From Himantopus leucocephalus (taxonomy: Eukaryota > Chordata > Aves > Charadriiformes > Recurvirostridae), in assembly GCA_003993805.1 (NCBI GenBank), contig RSEF01000004.1, forward strand, positions 70,291,031-70,355,030: 64,000 nucleotides of DNA, given 5' to 3'. The translations under genes were made by a program, and so were the position numbers. The number at the start of each line of letters is the position of its first letter. Position 1 is the stretch's first letter. Under the pieces are notes generated by a model that saw only the letters and a list, made by a program, of their open reading frames with translations, made no database searches and had not been told where the DNA came from. Positions 26,059 through 38,971 of the stretch are shown in pieces.

Positions 26059-29000
26059 AACAAAAAGAAAAGGAAAAAGATTAGCTCAGTATTGCCAACT
26101 TAGCCAGTTAATGTGTTAATGTGCCTGGCAGAAGTCTAACATTTAATCATTACCTATTACATGTCATTATTATTAGCAAGTTCTTCAAACCCCTGTTAAA
26201 TAAGGAAAGAACTCTTGTGTGGTTGAGCTTCCGTCCTCAGTGCTTCTGTATCCTGCTAAATCTGAACAGATTGGCTGTTAGGGAATGGCTGTACTTCTGC
26301 ATGCATTTTCTGGAAGGAGAAAATGCAAACAAAAATGGAATGGAGAATGTGAAAATGTGGAGATAATTATAAGAATAAAATGAAACATGTGTTTCCATTT
26401 TTGATGAAAAAAATTTCCAAGGTGAAAATTCTGCCAAGGTGATTTAAGAGTTTAGATCTCCTTTTCCAAAGGAGTATTATACCTTTAATACCGTGAACCA
26501 CATTTAAAATAGGTTTTGAAAATATTGTCAAAATATTTTTCACCCTGGGATCTTAAGTCATTTAGGAGCTTTCAAACCTACCTGTTATGTGTCTTTCCAT
26601 AATATCAACTAAAATCTGAAAAGAAAGTCAAAGTTCTTTTGCTTTTTAAAACATAGAACTGAATTGTTTAGTTATTAAAGATAGTTACAAAAGTGCATCA
26701 AACAATAATTCCAAATTTTCTGTAAGAAAAAAGCAGACATTACATTACATTAGCCTGCGCAAACAATTCAGGACTTCTCCATTGCTTTATGGTATCTGAA
26801 ATACAGGATCAAATTGTAGATTAATAACTGAAATCTGTATCTATTTTCTGTTTTTTTCTCCCACCATTTTCATCAATGTAATTTCATTGAAATACTCACA
26901 GAATATTTTCAGTACTGAGTTGTTCATGAGTGTTATCTCAGCACAATGGTGGTAACCAAAATGTTAATATTTGCTCCATGGTAAAAGGCACCTGTTGTTG
27001 TAATTTTTAATTTTTTTCTTTTAGACTGGAACAGGACCCCATGTTGGTAGGTGCTATAAAATGAGAGAGTTCTATATACGTATGTATTTTTTAAATCTAA
27101 TTCTGGCAGTGTGATCTGTCTTCTATTAAGAAAAATTCTGCTATTTTCTGGCTCTACTCTATCAGGCAGACAGGTGAAATATAGCTTATATTTTTAGAGC
27201 TGTGGATAGCAGTAAGATTTGATCCATGCTTATGTTCTTGTAAGACCAAGACTTTTGTTTGCATATTGATAGCATTAGAATTACTATCAATTAAGAAATC
27301 TTCTGAAAGGAGGGATAATCTGATTTATATTGAATATGAGGTCATAAAATTCACATTAAGATTAAACTGGTGAATTAAAAGCTCAGTGTCACTTTGGGAC
27401 ATGGTATTGTTGCCTGCTTGCATCACAGAAGCAGCTCAACGTGTTCAAGACAAACTCAAAATGTACATATTGTCTTTTCAAGGCGTACTCATGTTAGTAC
27501 TTAATCAGTGTGGCTCATTCTATACCCTTTAATATCTGTATTTTTAATTTGAATTAACAGAGATGTACGTATTAGGCAAGAAGAGTCATGCTTGTGGCTC
27601 TGAGGTCTACAAGCATTTGTTTCCCAGCCATACAGCACAGTTGCACTACACGTGTATGCAAATACGAAAAGGAATAGTACTTTAAAGCTTGTTCTTCATC
27701 TTTCTAGTAATCCGTTATCTCGTTCACATTTCCCATCTATTTCCTGTTCTTTGATTGTGGACTACATGATTACCGCATGAATTTTAGACTTCAGCCTACA
27801 GGTAGGAATGAAATAGTTAGAGGGGATCTTTCCTCTCATAGTTCAAGTGTTTCTTCCAGACCAGCTGCGTTTGCTTCCCTTGGTGAATCTGCCACTCTTA
27901 GAACTTCCTTCCCTGATTCTTGAAGATTACACTTTTCTATGCCACCATCTAGTAGAACTGATTTAACCAAATGTATCACTCGCAGAGGAAAGCTAGTGCC
28001 AGTTTGTTTGAAGCAACTGAAATATTGGTCCTGCCGTATTCCGTTGATGTGGTTGCCAGGTTTTCCCTGATGGAATATCCTGAACAAAGAAATTCTCCAT
28101 CTTTTCTTCTCAGTGGCCTTAACAGAGGGAGCTAAGCAGAAGATGTAATGCACTAGTCACAATGCTTGTGGACATGCCCTGACTTATTGAGACATGTAGA
28201 CCAACAGGAATGAAGGCCCACCAGGATTAAAAGTGGTATTTGTAAATCTGAAATCTAAATATTTACTCTTTTTTTTCTGATTTCGTTGCTATTTTAATAG
28301 ACTTTTGGATTTTCTTCAGTAAGACAAATTTAGTCTGCTTATCTAGTAGTAGGAATATTTGAGTTAAAGTCCAGAGAGCTATAACGTATGCCATGGCTGT
28401 ATGCTGCTGTATCTTTCAGCAGTCTACTCATCATCTACTCATCTCTGCAGGCAACTCAGATATACTGAATTTTGTGTTGCTGTTACTAGACTGCTTCTGT
28501 GATCTCACCTCGTTTAATTAAGTTTATTCTTATAATATACTATGTTGGCAGTGTAGCCAGATAGAACACCTCAAAAGCTATTCTAAAACATAACATGCAA
28601 GTCCAGATGATTATAAAGCTAAATATACTGAAGTAATAAGTAAGCTTTTGAAACCAAAGCTTCTTTAAATAAATACACTGCAAGTATACTGGAATTGTTC
28701 TGTTTATTGAAAATGTAACTTAAAAAACATATTACTAGGAAACATCATAGTCTGAGACGTATTTGAATCCAACTTCCTGAAGAATTCAGCATAGCACATT
28801 ACTATTTAGAAACATTTCAAGTCACAGAATAGTGGGAAAAATATGATTCTATTCATTACATGGTTATTTATTCTTGTTAACATGCTGTGAACTTCATTGT
28901 GCAGTGAACATTACAATTAAATATGTTAAACACAGGGCAGCCATAAATGTTCTCACTAAGTAATAATGGTAATAGTATCAGCTCACTGGTATCCATTTTT

Positions 29001-29914
29001 TGTGAAGTGATCATTTTATTGGAGAACAATATTCAAGATGAAAACATTTATTGTCTTTTTATAGACAATTGTTCCAATAACTGTTTAGTGAGTACTGGCA
29101 TCATAGGGAGAAAATTGTGTACCTCAGCTGCTGTCCTGCCTGTGGCTGTAATGAAGTGTTTGTAGTAATCTAATTGTATTGACTTAGCAAAAAAATGGAA
29201 TTCTAATTGACAACAAAAAGCCAAGCAAATTGTCAGTAAAGACATGCTGACTTAAGCCTTGTTGACACTGATGTCAAAACTGTTCTTTGTGGTCAAGAAG
29301 AAAAAAAGGGATTCTTTTAAATTATTGAACTTCAAAATATATAAATTATGCAATCAACTGACTTTATGTACAGCTTGATGGTGGCCTGTTCTTTCCTTCT
29401 GTTTTCAGGAGGGGTAAAGGGGTTTCCAAATGTGTTGCTTAAGAAATATGATTTTGGAGTTTTGTGTACAGTTGCACCACTATTTCTGAAAGTGGCTGGG
29501 GCAAAAATCTGAGGCTGAACCAAAAAGGCATCAAACTGACAGATCTTGAAGTCCCTCAGATTTGACACCTCTTCCTGGCAGAAGTATTTGGGTCTCCCTA
29601 TGTAGTCAGTCTGGATGTGAGTTTTTCAAGTTGAAGATTGAAGATGGAACAAGTGAAGCCTCCCCTGAATCATATTTCACTGTAATGTGGAATTGACTAG
29701 GACGTGGCCTAGCCATAGCCAATATAAAATATGGAGCATAAAATTTTTCAAAAATCTTAGTGGTTCTTAAATCTTGACTGAGGGCTTACTTAATGTAAGC
29801 ACTTTCTACTCAGTAATCAGTACCTGAAAAGATTAATTTTAGGATCAAATGCTTTTTAAAAAGAAGTGGTCGTGTCTGTAACCCAACTGGGAGTATTTTT
29901 CAATAGAAGATAGG
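26059..29914. other. Intron stretch without recognised genes
   Basis: AT-rich. The longest ORF (27836-28153, minus, 105 codons) lies in a locally GC-richer patch but has no motif I recognise. Nothing else is supported. Confidence 0.5.
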
Positions 29915-30557
29915 ACGTGAGCCAGCAATGTGCCCTTGCCACAAAGAAGACAAATGGTGTCCTGGACTGCATCAGGAGGACTGTTTCCAGCAAGTTGAGG
30001 AAGGTGGTCCTTCCCCTCTATTCAACACCGGTGAGGCCACCCCTGGAGTACTGTGTCCAGTTCTGGGCTCCCCAGTATAAGACAGATGTACACCTACCAG
30101 AAAGAGTCCAGTGTAGGGCCGTGAAAATGATTAAGGGACTGGAGCATTTCCCCTATGAGGAAAGGCTGAGAGAGCTGGGACTGTTTAGCCTGGAGAAGAG
30201 AAGGTTCAGTGGGGATCTTACCTGTATGTACAGACACCTGGAGGGATGGTGTGAAGAGGACAGAGACAGACTCTTTTCAGTGGTGCCTGATGACAGCACA
30301 AGAGTCAATAAACACAAACTGAAACACAGGACATTCTGTCTGAACATCAGGAAATACTTTTTTACTGTGAGGGTGACTGAGCACTGGCACAGGTTTCCCA
30401 GAGAGGTTGTGGAGTCTCCAGCCTCGGAGATACTCAAAAGTCATCTGGACATGGTTCTGAGCAACCTGCTCTAGTTGGCCCTACTTGAGTAGAGGGTTGG
30501 ACTAGATGGCCTCTGGAGATGCTTTCCAACCTCAAGCATTCTGTGATTATGTGAAAT
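29915..30557 (+). mobile_element. CR1 LINE, 5'-truncated, with open 185-codon ORF2 C-terminus
   Basis: The frame 29917-30474 is uninterrupted and encodes the C-terminal end of CR1 ORF2: [49 protein letters not shown], and finally FFTVRVTEHWHRFPREVVES with the standard ending LSNLL and TAG. The endonuclease and RT core are missing, so it cannot retrotranspose by itself. After the stop come the 3' UTR with GGACTAGATGGCC and a TTCTGTGATTATGTGA tail. The absence of frameshifts suggests it is younger than the other copies here. Confidence 0.96.
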
Positions 30558-32346
30558 ACCCTATTGCAGGTCTCAGAAGGACCACACTTTCCAAATCCTT
30601 TTGAGTTACTATAGCAGTTTTAATAGTGATTTATCCCAATTATATTAAACAGAAAGAAAAATCTAACAAATGTAAAATTGTCCATCAGGGCAATAAAGAT
30701 TTACACTGATTTGTGTTGCCAGTAACATACAGTAGAGTGAGGTGGCTTTTATCATATCTGGACAACAATTTGTGGCCCAACGACAATTTATACCAGAGTC
30801 AGGCGCTGACATGCTTTTAGTTGCCTTTAGAAAGGCTTGAATGGCTAATACCATAAGGAGAAGACTTTGCAGATCTCATCTGTAGCCCAGATAAAGATGT
30901 TTTCCAAGGAATCTACTCTGTCCCTCCAATATTTAATTGTCTAAGAATGCAGATCTGCTACCTTGTCAGTCTATTCACAGTAGTTAATGATCCCCACTAA
31001 CACAGGATGATACCATCTTTTTCCATTATCTTTAGAAATCAATTGTAGAGTACCAAACACTTGCAGAAGAGAAGAAACAATTTAGCTGCTTCAACACGTG
31101 CTGGAATTGACAGTAAGAGCTCTGTATATAGCTATTTAGCATTTTAAGAACTTTCCAAGAAAATACATCCTTTTATTTATAAGACCTTTTCAAGAGATTC
31201 AAGCCACTTGCTTGCCATCTTCGTATTTATTGTTATAATGAACTTATTGATTTCATCCCAACTCTTGATTTTAGTGTCAAGGTTGGGGTGTAATGTACTA
31301 CGTATTTGTGTATTTGTCATATAAGAAATATCACAGTTCTTCTAGCACTTTCTGCTCTGTGTGATACATTTTTCACTATGTATCTTAAACTTCCAGCTAA
31401 AGTCTATAAAGAAAACAGTAAAATAATATTTCAACTCTAAGTTTAATTAATGTCACATACTGCATAGAGAGGAAGCAAAATGAATGACTTGTTATAATGT
31501 CATACAAAAAGAGAGGTGTTCACAGCATGAGCTGCTGGCCAAGGGCGGTGTTACTGTCAGGGTGAGGGGAGAGAGCCAGATCCTTCTGGTAAATCATCTA
31601 TATGATGTCTTCAGCTATGGCTAGTTATGAGCAGATTGCGTTTTGATTTTTATTTTTATTTTCTCTAAATGCTGATGAGAAGAATTTTCCCTGCTAGCTA
31701 CAGGTTTTTTTCACCTCTACAGCTCATCTGATTGCTAATATGTTCCTAACCAACCTAAATCATTATTGGGTCCAGGCAATGTCATACTATATTTCTATAT
31801 TTTAAAATTCCTTTATGGTTTTAATTCTGTCTATGAATTAAGAAAATAAGGCACAGAGAATCAATCAGTAATGAAAACGTCTAGAAAGAGTGTCAGGTGC
31901 CAGGCTACAATTACAGTACCTGAGGTAACAAAAATCATGTTGGTTTTTGGCTTATCTGTTTCATGACATGAGTATTAAAGAGTTTCTGAATTTTATCTGT
32001 CAAATTAGATGTTGATTTCTTAGTTTTTTTTAATATAGCTAAGTATTTGCTTTGATAGTATCTTGTCAGATGAAAATTGCTTGTAGCTTTAAACTTTCTC
32101 CATTTATAATAAAACAATTATCAAATCATTCCCACTTTACCACCATAAAGGTTATTTCCTTACTTAAGTCTTAATACCTATGTCGGTAATTCCTGTTAAT
32201 AAGAAATATCACAAAAAAATGAAGTCTCCAAAGAATAGTCATGGAAAGAATTAATGCTTTTATTTTTCTTTCATATATAAATATAGTAAATAAAATAATG
32301 GTGTTGAAGTTCTAAATGTTGAATATTCTAAAAATGTTGGGTTCTT

Positions 32347-32385
32347 AAAAAAAAAAAAAAAGAAAAAATTTTTGTGTCCCCCCCC
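32347..32385. repeat. A15 tract and C8 tract
   Basis: Fifteen A, interrupted A/T sequence, then eight C. Low-complexity sequence. Confidence 0.8.
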
Positions 32386-33660
32386 AAGGTGTGGGTGAAT
32401 GTCTGATGGCATCCATCTCCATTTTACTGGGATTTTGTTCAAATGGATACATTTCAATGAATTGACATGCTCTCAATAAGAGAACTCTTCACTGAAAATT
32501 TCAAACCATTGTTAATCATTGTATTGATGTTTCAGACATACTCAGGTTGGTTGTTTTTTTTTTTTTTCAGTTCTACACCCTTAAGAATACAAGCAGGCTT
32601 TATTGAACACTTTAAAAAAAAATGTTACTGAATAATATTTTTCTTAAAGGTGAGAAAGCTTGGTTAATAGCAAGGACTGTCAAGTGAAAGGTATTAACTG
32701 AAGCCAGCAGAAAATCTGCGTAAGATTAGAGAGCGCTGTGGGTCTCTAAGCAATCTGAGTTACAACATTTGCTGCAGGGATTGTAGAAATCTTGAGACGT
32801 TCAACTTGAGCTTCTCAAAAAGCTAAAAAGAAATTGGGAGAGAACATGAACTAGAAAAGCTAACTTTTGACCAGCTCTCATTGTAATGCCCCCAAACTTG
32901 TATTTCCTCTAAAAAAAGAAAAAAAAAACCTGAAAGCAATGCCAAATGGAAAGAAGTGGAAAGAGACCTAAATGATCCAGTTTGTCAGTTTTTCACTAGT
33001 TTGCTTGTTGTCTGTGGAGAAGTTTCCTTCCTTCCCTTCCTGAGCTTCCATTCTTCATATGTATAACAATGCTGACACAGATCTCGTTTGTTGTAAAGAG
33101 CTTTGCTTCCTTGAGACATGGATTTGGATAGGAAAAACTCTGGACTCCCAGACTTAAATATGAGGGAAGAATGATTGTCTTAGATCTGAAGAAAATTGTA
33201 GTTACCCTGGCAAATCATTTACGAAGTTTCTTTATTCCTTCCTGCCTTCCCCCATCCCCACTGAGATACCATTTTTTTATTAGACTGTCTGATTTTAAAA
33301 CATGTAGAAGTCATATCAACCTGTGAAAAAGCCCTCTGATAACTTCTCCTGTTTCTGTTAAGTATAATCATACTCTTCTGTAGTCATCTTCATTTCTTAG
33401 AGCGTTTTGTGCTTTGATGAAAGGTGTTGCACGCAGTTTAGCCTTCCACTTGTTTTAGCAGCTGGATGCACATGTAGAAAGGTGATCATCCTAAGAGCTC
33501 CTCAGTGTGTTATGGAGAAGTTACTGCATTAATCTTGGGTTTTATTTAGTCAACCACACTTAGAGAAGAATTTTTGAATTACCTTACTAGGATCGTATTA
33601 CCATATGGCACCCACCCCTACCATTTAAGTTTATTATGCCTAAATGTATCTTCTACCACT

Positions 33661-33685
33661 TTTTTTTGTGTGTGTGTGTGTGCGC
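33661..33685. repeat. T7 plus (GT)n microsatellite
   Basis: Seven T are followed by about seven and a half GT units ending in GCGC. Confidence 0.85.
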
Positions 33686-35945
33686 AAAATGGTAAAAAAA
33701 ACCCCACCTTTTAACACATGTACTTGTATTCTTGGGTGACTTTTAAAAACATGTAAGATGAATGGATTCAACATAGGTTTAGCATATATGTAGAACTGAT
33801 CCAGAACAAAAAAATCTTTTTTTGTCTTCAAAGTACACAAAATAATATCATTTTCTTTGCAAAAAATCAGTCAGCTGGAAGTCAATTGCCTGCCTAGATG
33901 TTAACAGCAAATATTGGATTGTTTCTCCTGTTTGACTAACCATTTGTAATTAAGAACAATGATTCTTTTATTTCCTTCTTTAGTTTTGAATCTTATTCTT
34001 CTTTTGTGGCACTTAGAAAAGAGCCGTTAGCCATTAAGACGAATTTATACTTGTCTAGAGAATTATTTACAAGGCATAATCATGTTCTAAACAGTTTTTG
34101 TTTACATTTGTTAAAGTAGATTGCTTCCCTAACTTCAGGAATTTTACCAACAATCTCACCCTCTAGATTTGGTTCATTTGCTCATTGTCTTCTCTTTCAT
34201 TGTCTGCTTTGAAAATTTACCTCTGTAAGAGATTTTCCTAAAGACTAAAATAAACTTTGAAAATATAAAATGTCTCTGTTCCATTCTTTAATTACTTTTA
34301 TAAGTCTAAGATATCTGTTCCAATAGTACATTTATGGCCCTAAAATATAAATAGTTCAAAGGTCATTGGTTTGATTGTGATCTAGATGTCGTGCTGTGTG
34401 CTTACTCATAATCACCTGTGCGTAGTGAATATGCACAATCATATTTGTTACGGTACTGAAAAAGACCAAAAAGTGTAGGAGTAACCAAAAATCAAAATTA
34501 AAATTTGCAAAATATATTCAGGTACAGTTGTGACATGAATAAATAGTTTGCAGTGTTATGATAGTTTCTTTTATCTTGTCTATGATACTTGTTCAGTGCA
34601 GTGTAACAAATGATTTATTTCTTTGTAGTTACTGAGTAATGTGTCACATATTACTTTGGATTTGAATTAGAAATCTCATTTATTATCAGAGCACAGGAGT
34701 TATTTCTAATTTTTTAGCATGTGGCTGTGGGTTGCTTATGGCTTTGTGTATATATGCATCTGTGCACCATGGAGTTTACCAGTTTAAGATGCTAACGTTG
34801 AAACCCTTCAAAGATTTAATGGAGCACCTCTGTAATTTAATGATTTTTGGTTTGAGACGCTCAAACATTCTAATGTCAGAAACCCACGTAAATTTTCAAA
34901 CCGTAGTTCTTGTCTCATCTTGAAATGTTGTTCTCAGTCATTTCATATTTACAAGACCAGAATAAGGGAATAGCATTAAGCTTATACCGCAGTGAGATTT
35001 TTTTAAATGTCCATTTAATAATAATTCCTCATCAATAAGATCTGTCAGTCACCTAGTTTAAAATGTTTATTTTTATAATGCATTTTGTAAGTTCAATAGG
35101 ATGCAACAGCAACGCAGTCATCAAAAGTTTGTGTGTATGTATTCCATGATCTCTATATATCCATATTTATTCATAAATACCTGTGTATGTATTTTTATAT
35201 ATAAAGTATATGTGCAGTTTATTAATCAGGATTCTTGGCAAAAGCTTGTCAGATTCTTTTAAGTATGACCATTTTTTTGAAAGATATTCTGTCATATTGC
35301 ATGGTTTAGCAAGGCTTATGCGAGTCACTTTTAAAAAACGTTTTAAAAACTTACTTTTCTTTCTAGTGTTCTGGAATTTCTTTGCCTTTTCATGATTTAC
35401 AAAAACACAGAGCTCACAGCAGTTCCTTCTCTGTTGATAAAATCATGGTATGAAACGGAGATATTTATCAAACATCTCTGTGGTTTTTGTATTAATACTT
35501 TTAACATCTCCAGGTACTAATTACCAGATCAACTAGGAATTTGTTTGGTCTTTGATAGTTTAAAAATCAGCTGATAATTTTTTACACGAGTGTACAGATC
35601 GGTAGTGAGAGTGCTGCCAATAACTGTAACTGGTCTGATTAATAAGCCTAAAAAATAAAGCCAAAATCACAACAATATTTTTATATTCCTAGAAAGTGGA
35701 AAATTCTTTGGGCCTCTTTATTATGTATATATGTGCAGTGCTTAGAAAACTGAGGCCTTGATGCTTGTGGGTGATTGGGAAGAATTGGTGTTACATGAAT
35801 TGGGTCTGATCAATTTGCCTGAAGTCCGAAGGCAGCTGGCGGCATGTGGTTTCATATTGAACAGTTTCAGAATTAAAATGTTTATTTTGGTTTTTGATTG
35901 GAAAAATATTCAACAGATTTAAGAAAAAAATTGCTTCTAGATGAT

Positions 35946-36710
35946 TGTGGTGGGTTGACCTTGGCTAGCCACCAGATACCCACCAAGCTGTTCTATCACT
36001 CCCCTCCTCAACTGAACAGGGGGAGAGAAAATATGACAAGAAGCTCATGTGTCAAGGTAAGGACAGGGAGATCACTCACCCATTACTGTCACAGGCAAAA
36101 CAGACTCAACTTGGGGAAATTAATTTAATGTATTGCCAATTAGAAGTCAGAGTAGGGTAATGAGAAATAAAACCCAAATCTTAAAACACCTTCCCCCCAC
36201 ACCTCCCTTCTTCCCAGGCTCAACTTTACTCCCCGTTTCTCTACCTCCTCTCCCCAAGAGGCATAGTGGGATGAGGAATGGGGGTTGGGGTCAGTTCATC
36301 ACATGTTGTCTCTGCTGGTCTTTCCTCCTCATGCTCTTCCTCTACGCCAGCATGGGATCCCACCCATGGGAGACAGTCCTTCATGAATTTCTCCAGCATG
36401 AGTCCTTCCCACGTGCTGCAGTTCTTCATGTACTGCTCCAGCAGGGGTCCTTTCCATGGGATGCAGTTCTTCAGGAAGGGACTGCTCCAGCATGGGTGCC
36501 CCCCAGGGGAGCAGAAAACCTGCTCCTCCACTGTGGGCTCCTCTCCACGGGGTCACAGGTCCTCCCAGAAGCCTGGTCCAACACAGGCTTTCCACGGGGT
36601 CACAGGCACATCCACCTTCTCTGGTGTTGGGTCCTCCACAGGCTGCAGAGCGGATATATGCTTCACTGTGGACCTCCATGGGCTGCAGGGGTACAACGTG
36701 CATCACCAAG
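35946..36710. mobile_element. Endogenous-retrovirus LTR-like block (solo, probably truncated)
   Basis: A GC-rich block stands out from its AT-rich surroundings. It begins TGTGGTGGGTTGACC, continues with CAAAACAGACTCAACTTGGG, and carries degenerate 45-49 bp internal repeats built on CTCCAGCATGGGTCC (36391, 36436, 36485). From memory this resembles an LTR family abundant in neoavian genomes; I cannot name the family or its class with certainty, and the orientation is not settled. No gag, pol or env sequence adjoins it. Overlapping open frames at 36133-36738 (plus, 201 codons), 36278-36724, 36456-36758, 36241-36531 (minus) and 36329-36709 (minus) result from the stop-poor GC-rich repeats and are not genes. 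The 3' boundary is soft. Confidence 0.7.
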
Positions 36711-36949
36711 TCTCATTCAATTGAACAGTATACACTGAGGGAACTGTCTGATGCCTGACAGCAGTGATGGAATAAAATGTCATTGTATTTAATGATTGTG
36801 TTGCAAAGGGCGTATTTCATGGGGCCACGTTCATTGCTTTAGGGGCAGTGCTGCTTCAGGTGTTCTCACAGTCTGGGAATTGACCTTTCAACTGTTTTTA
36901 ATGGTAATAATGGTTGTGGAAATAATATATAGGCTAAGATCACAAGACA

Positions 36950-37101
36950 ATGCCCTGTCCCTGGAAAAGTTCAAGGTCAGGTTGGACGGGGCTCTGAGCA
37001 ACTTGATCTAGCTGAAGATATCCCTCCTCATTGCGTGGAGGCATTGGACTAGATGACTTCTAAAGGTCCCTTCCAACCCAAACTATTCTGTGATTCTATG
37101 A
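36950..37101 (+). mobile_element. CR1 LINE, short 3' end
   Basis: LEKFKVRLDGALSNLI and a TAG stop end the CR1 ORF2. A short 3' UTR with GGACTAGATGACTTC and CCCTTCCAACCC follows, with the tail ATTCTGTGATTCTATGA. It lies about 240 bases beyond the LTR-like block and about 1.9 kb upstream of the SGCZ exon. Confidence 0.93.
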
Positions 37102-38929
37102 CAATGGAAATGTTGTAAAAAATACTAACTACTTTAAATCTCAAAATGTATTCATGCATTGCATTTTTGTTACAATGGCTGGCTAAATAAATGTGTAGAA
37201 GCTCCTTATAAGGAGGAAGATGGTTAACCCTTTCGTACATTCATTTTCTGATTACATAAGGAATTCAGACACAGATAGGATGAATATTGTCAGGATACAA
37301 TAAAGGGGCGATCTAAGGTCTTGAAGCCTGGTGAGACTTTGCTCTGGAAGGAGTGAGAAATGTTGTTGAGGGAAGTTCTGTTTGTAAAGGTTCACTGCAT
37401 AAATAAACTGCTAAACACTACATTCAGTTGAAGTTACAGGCAAAGAGAAGCAATTCTGATTGAAAAGAATAAAAATGACAAAATGCCTGTTTACTAGTTT
37501 ATTTAATACATGCTTTATATATTTGTTATTTCTGGTTTGGCTTATTTCAGCTATATACTTACTGTTGTAATATGGATGTGTATTCTATGACTTGTGGCTG
37601 TAATTTTTCACAGTGAGCTAATTTATGCCATTAATATCTCATTCACTAACAAGTGCATGGTAAAACCTCAAGAGTTTTGGTTTTGATAAATATCTAGCAA
37701 TACAGATGTTTACGTAAACATTTTTGAGATTTACATGTTAAAAATCTTATGAAATCAACATTTGTTTGATCCTTCAAATGGATTTAATCTGTTTTTTATT
37801 TCTAATTGAATCAACTGACCCATTTTTGTGCATTTTTTACTTTCTTTTAGTGAAAAGAAAGGCAGCTTTTAGGCGTAAAACTGATCATTCTGTCTACTTT
37901 ATAAGTTTGTTGGGGTTTTGTTTGTCTGGTTTGGGTATTTATTTGTTTTGCGTTTTGTGGTTTTTTCCTCCTCCTGAGCACAAAGCCTATTAAACCAATC
38001 TTTTTAATAGGCATGTTTCAGGAAGAACTTTTACTTAAGGAGAATGAGATTGCTTTAATTTCATTTTTAAGTCATGGAGAAAAGCTAATACTTTCCAGTC
38101 TAAAGGCTATGTGACAGCTGAATATGAATATAAATATCTGTAAAAGAAAGTTAAGAATGTAAAAAATGATAAATGGTTTCTTATTAAATGCCATAAACAT
38201 GCTCTAAAGAAGTATTAATGATGACTTCTTTAAGAAGTTTGCAAACAGTTACTGCTTGTTTGTATGCTAGAAGAACATAAAATGGTTCAGGAAAACAACA
38301 AGTGATGGTAGTATCCATGTCCTAATAGGCAAAATTAAAACTTTGAAGGGTTTTCGTGTTTCTTTTTGTGTTAAATATGAGATACACAATGGCATAATTT
38401 GTGTAAAATATGGGTGTATGTTTAATGACATAAGTTATTAATTTAATTTACAAAGTATAATAAAAGAATAATAACTTCATTTATGACTGATGCCTTTCTA
38501 GAAAGATTTTTCTTCTATTTGTATGAAAAAGTGTACTGGTATTGGCTACAAGCTACTATGAAGAAAATTACCTTTATCTCAGCCAAAACCAAGTTACATG
38601 ACTTTTTTCTCAAAAAAAAAATTCTTCTGAATGACCTCGTAAAAGACAATAAAACAGTCTTCAGAAATAGAAAGTAAGATACATACATGGATTACATTAA
38701 TATTTTTTACAGTTTCTTGCTAATAAATTTGAAATGCCAATCCAATTTGAAATATTAAACCAAAGTTTTACTTTAAATTAATGAAAACCTCCAAAGTCTT
38801 ACTAAGTGCCTAGTAAAAATAACATTGATGCGGTTTATGATGAATGAATGCATCCCTTCTGTGCCCACTGAAACTGATTTTCTACACATTCTCAGATAAT
38901 CTTCATGTAATAAAATCTACGAATAACAG
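37102..38929. other. Intron immediately upstream of the SGCZ exon
   Basis: AT-rich with no repeat recognised. ORFs at 37766-37993 and 38483-38677 are low-complexity chance frames. Confidence 0.5.
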
Positions 38930-38971
38930 ACCTCTTATTTGCTTACTTATACTTACATCTTTCTTTTCCAG
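38930..38971 (+). promoter_or_regulatory. SGCZ: 3' splice site (acceptor) of the SGCZ exon
   Basis: A run of pyrimidines (CTTTCTTTTCCAG) ends in AG at 38970-38971 immediately before the ATG. TTACTTA/CTTAC motifs 20-35 bases upstream are plausible branch-point sites, but I cannot choose between them. Confidence 0.85.

Larger units (their letters stand above)
30558..35945. other. Intron stretch without recognised genes
   Basis: AT-rich sequence with an A15 tract and C8 tract (32347-32361, 32378-32385), a GT microsatellite at 33668-33682 and several T runs. The minus-strand ORF 30663-30854 and others were read without recognition. Confidence 0.5.
1..38971 (+). other. SGCZ: SGCZ intron 1 (3' part), or upstream sequence
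   Basis: This stretch is AT-rich with no further exon that I can recognise. It carries the CR1 and LTR copies listed separately. It is called intron because the exon at 38972 opens with an acceptor site. The first exon must lie outside the window or be a short non-coding exon I cannot see. Known zeta-sarcoglycan genes have introns of tens to hundreds of kilobases, so this length is expected. Confidence 0.75.

Noticed and set aside
27836..28153. 105-codon minus-strand ORF
   Set aside because: I first suspected a retrocopy because of the balanced composition, but found no domain or recognisable family, so I did not call it a gene.
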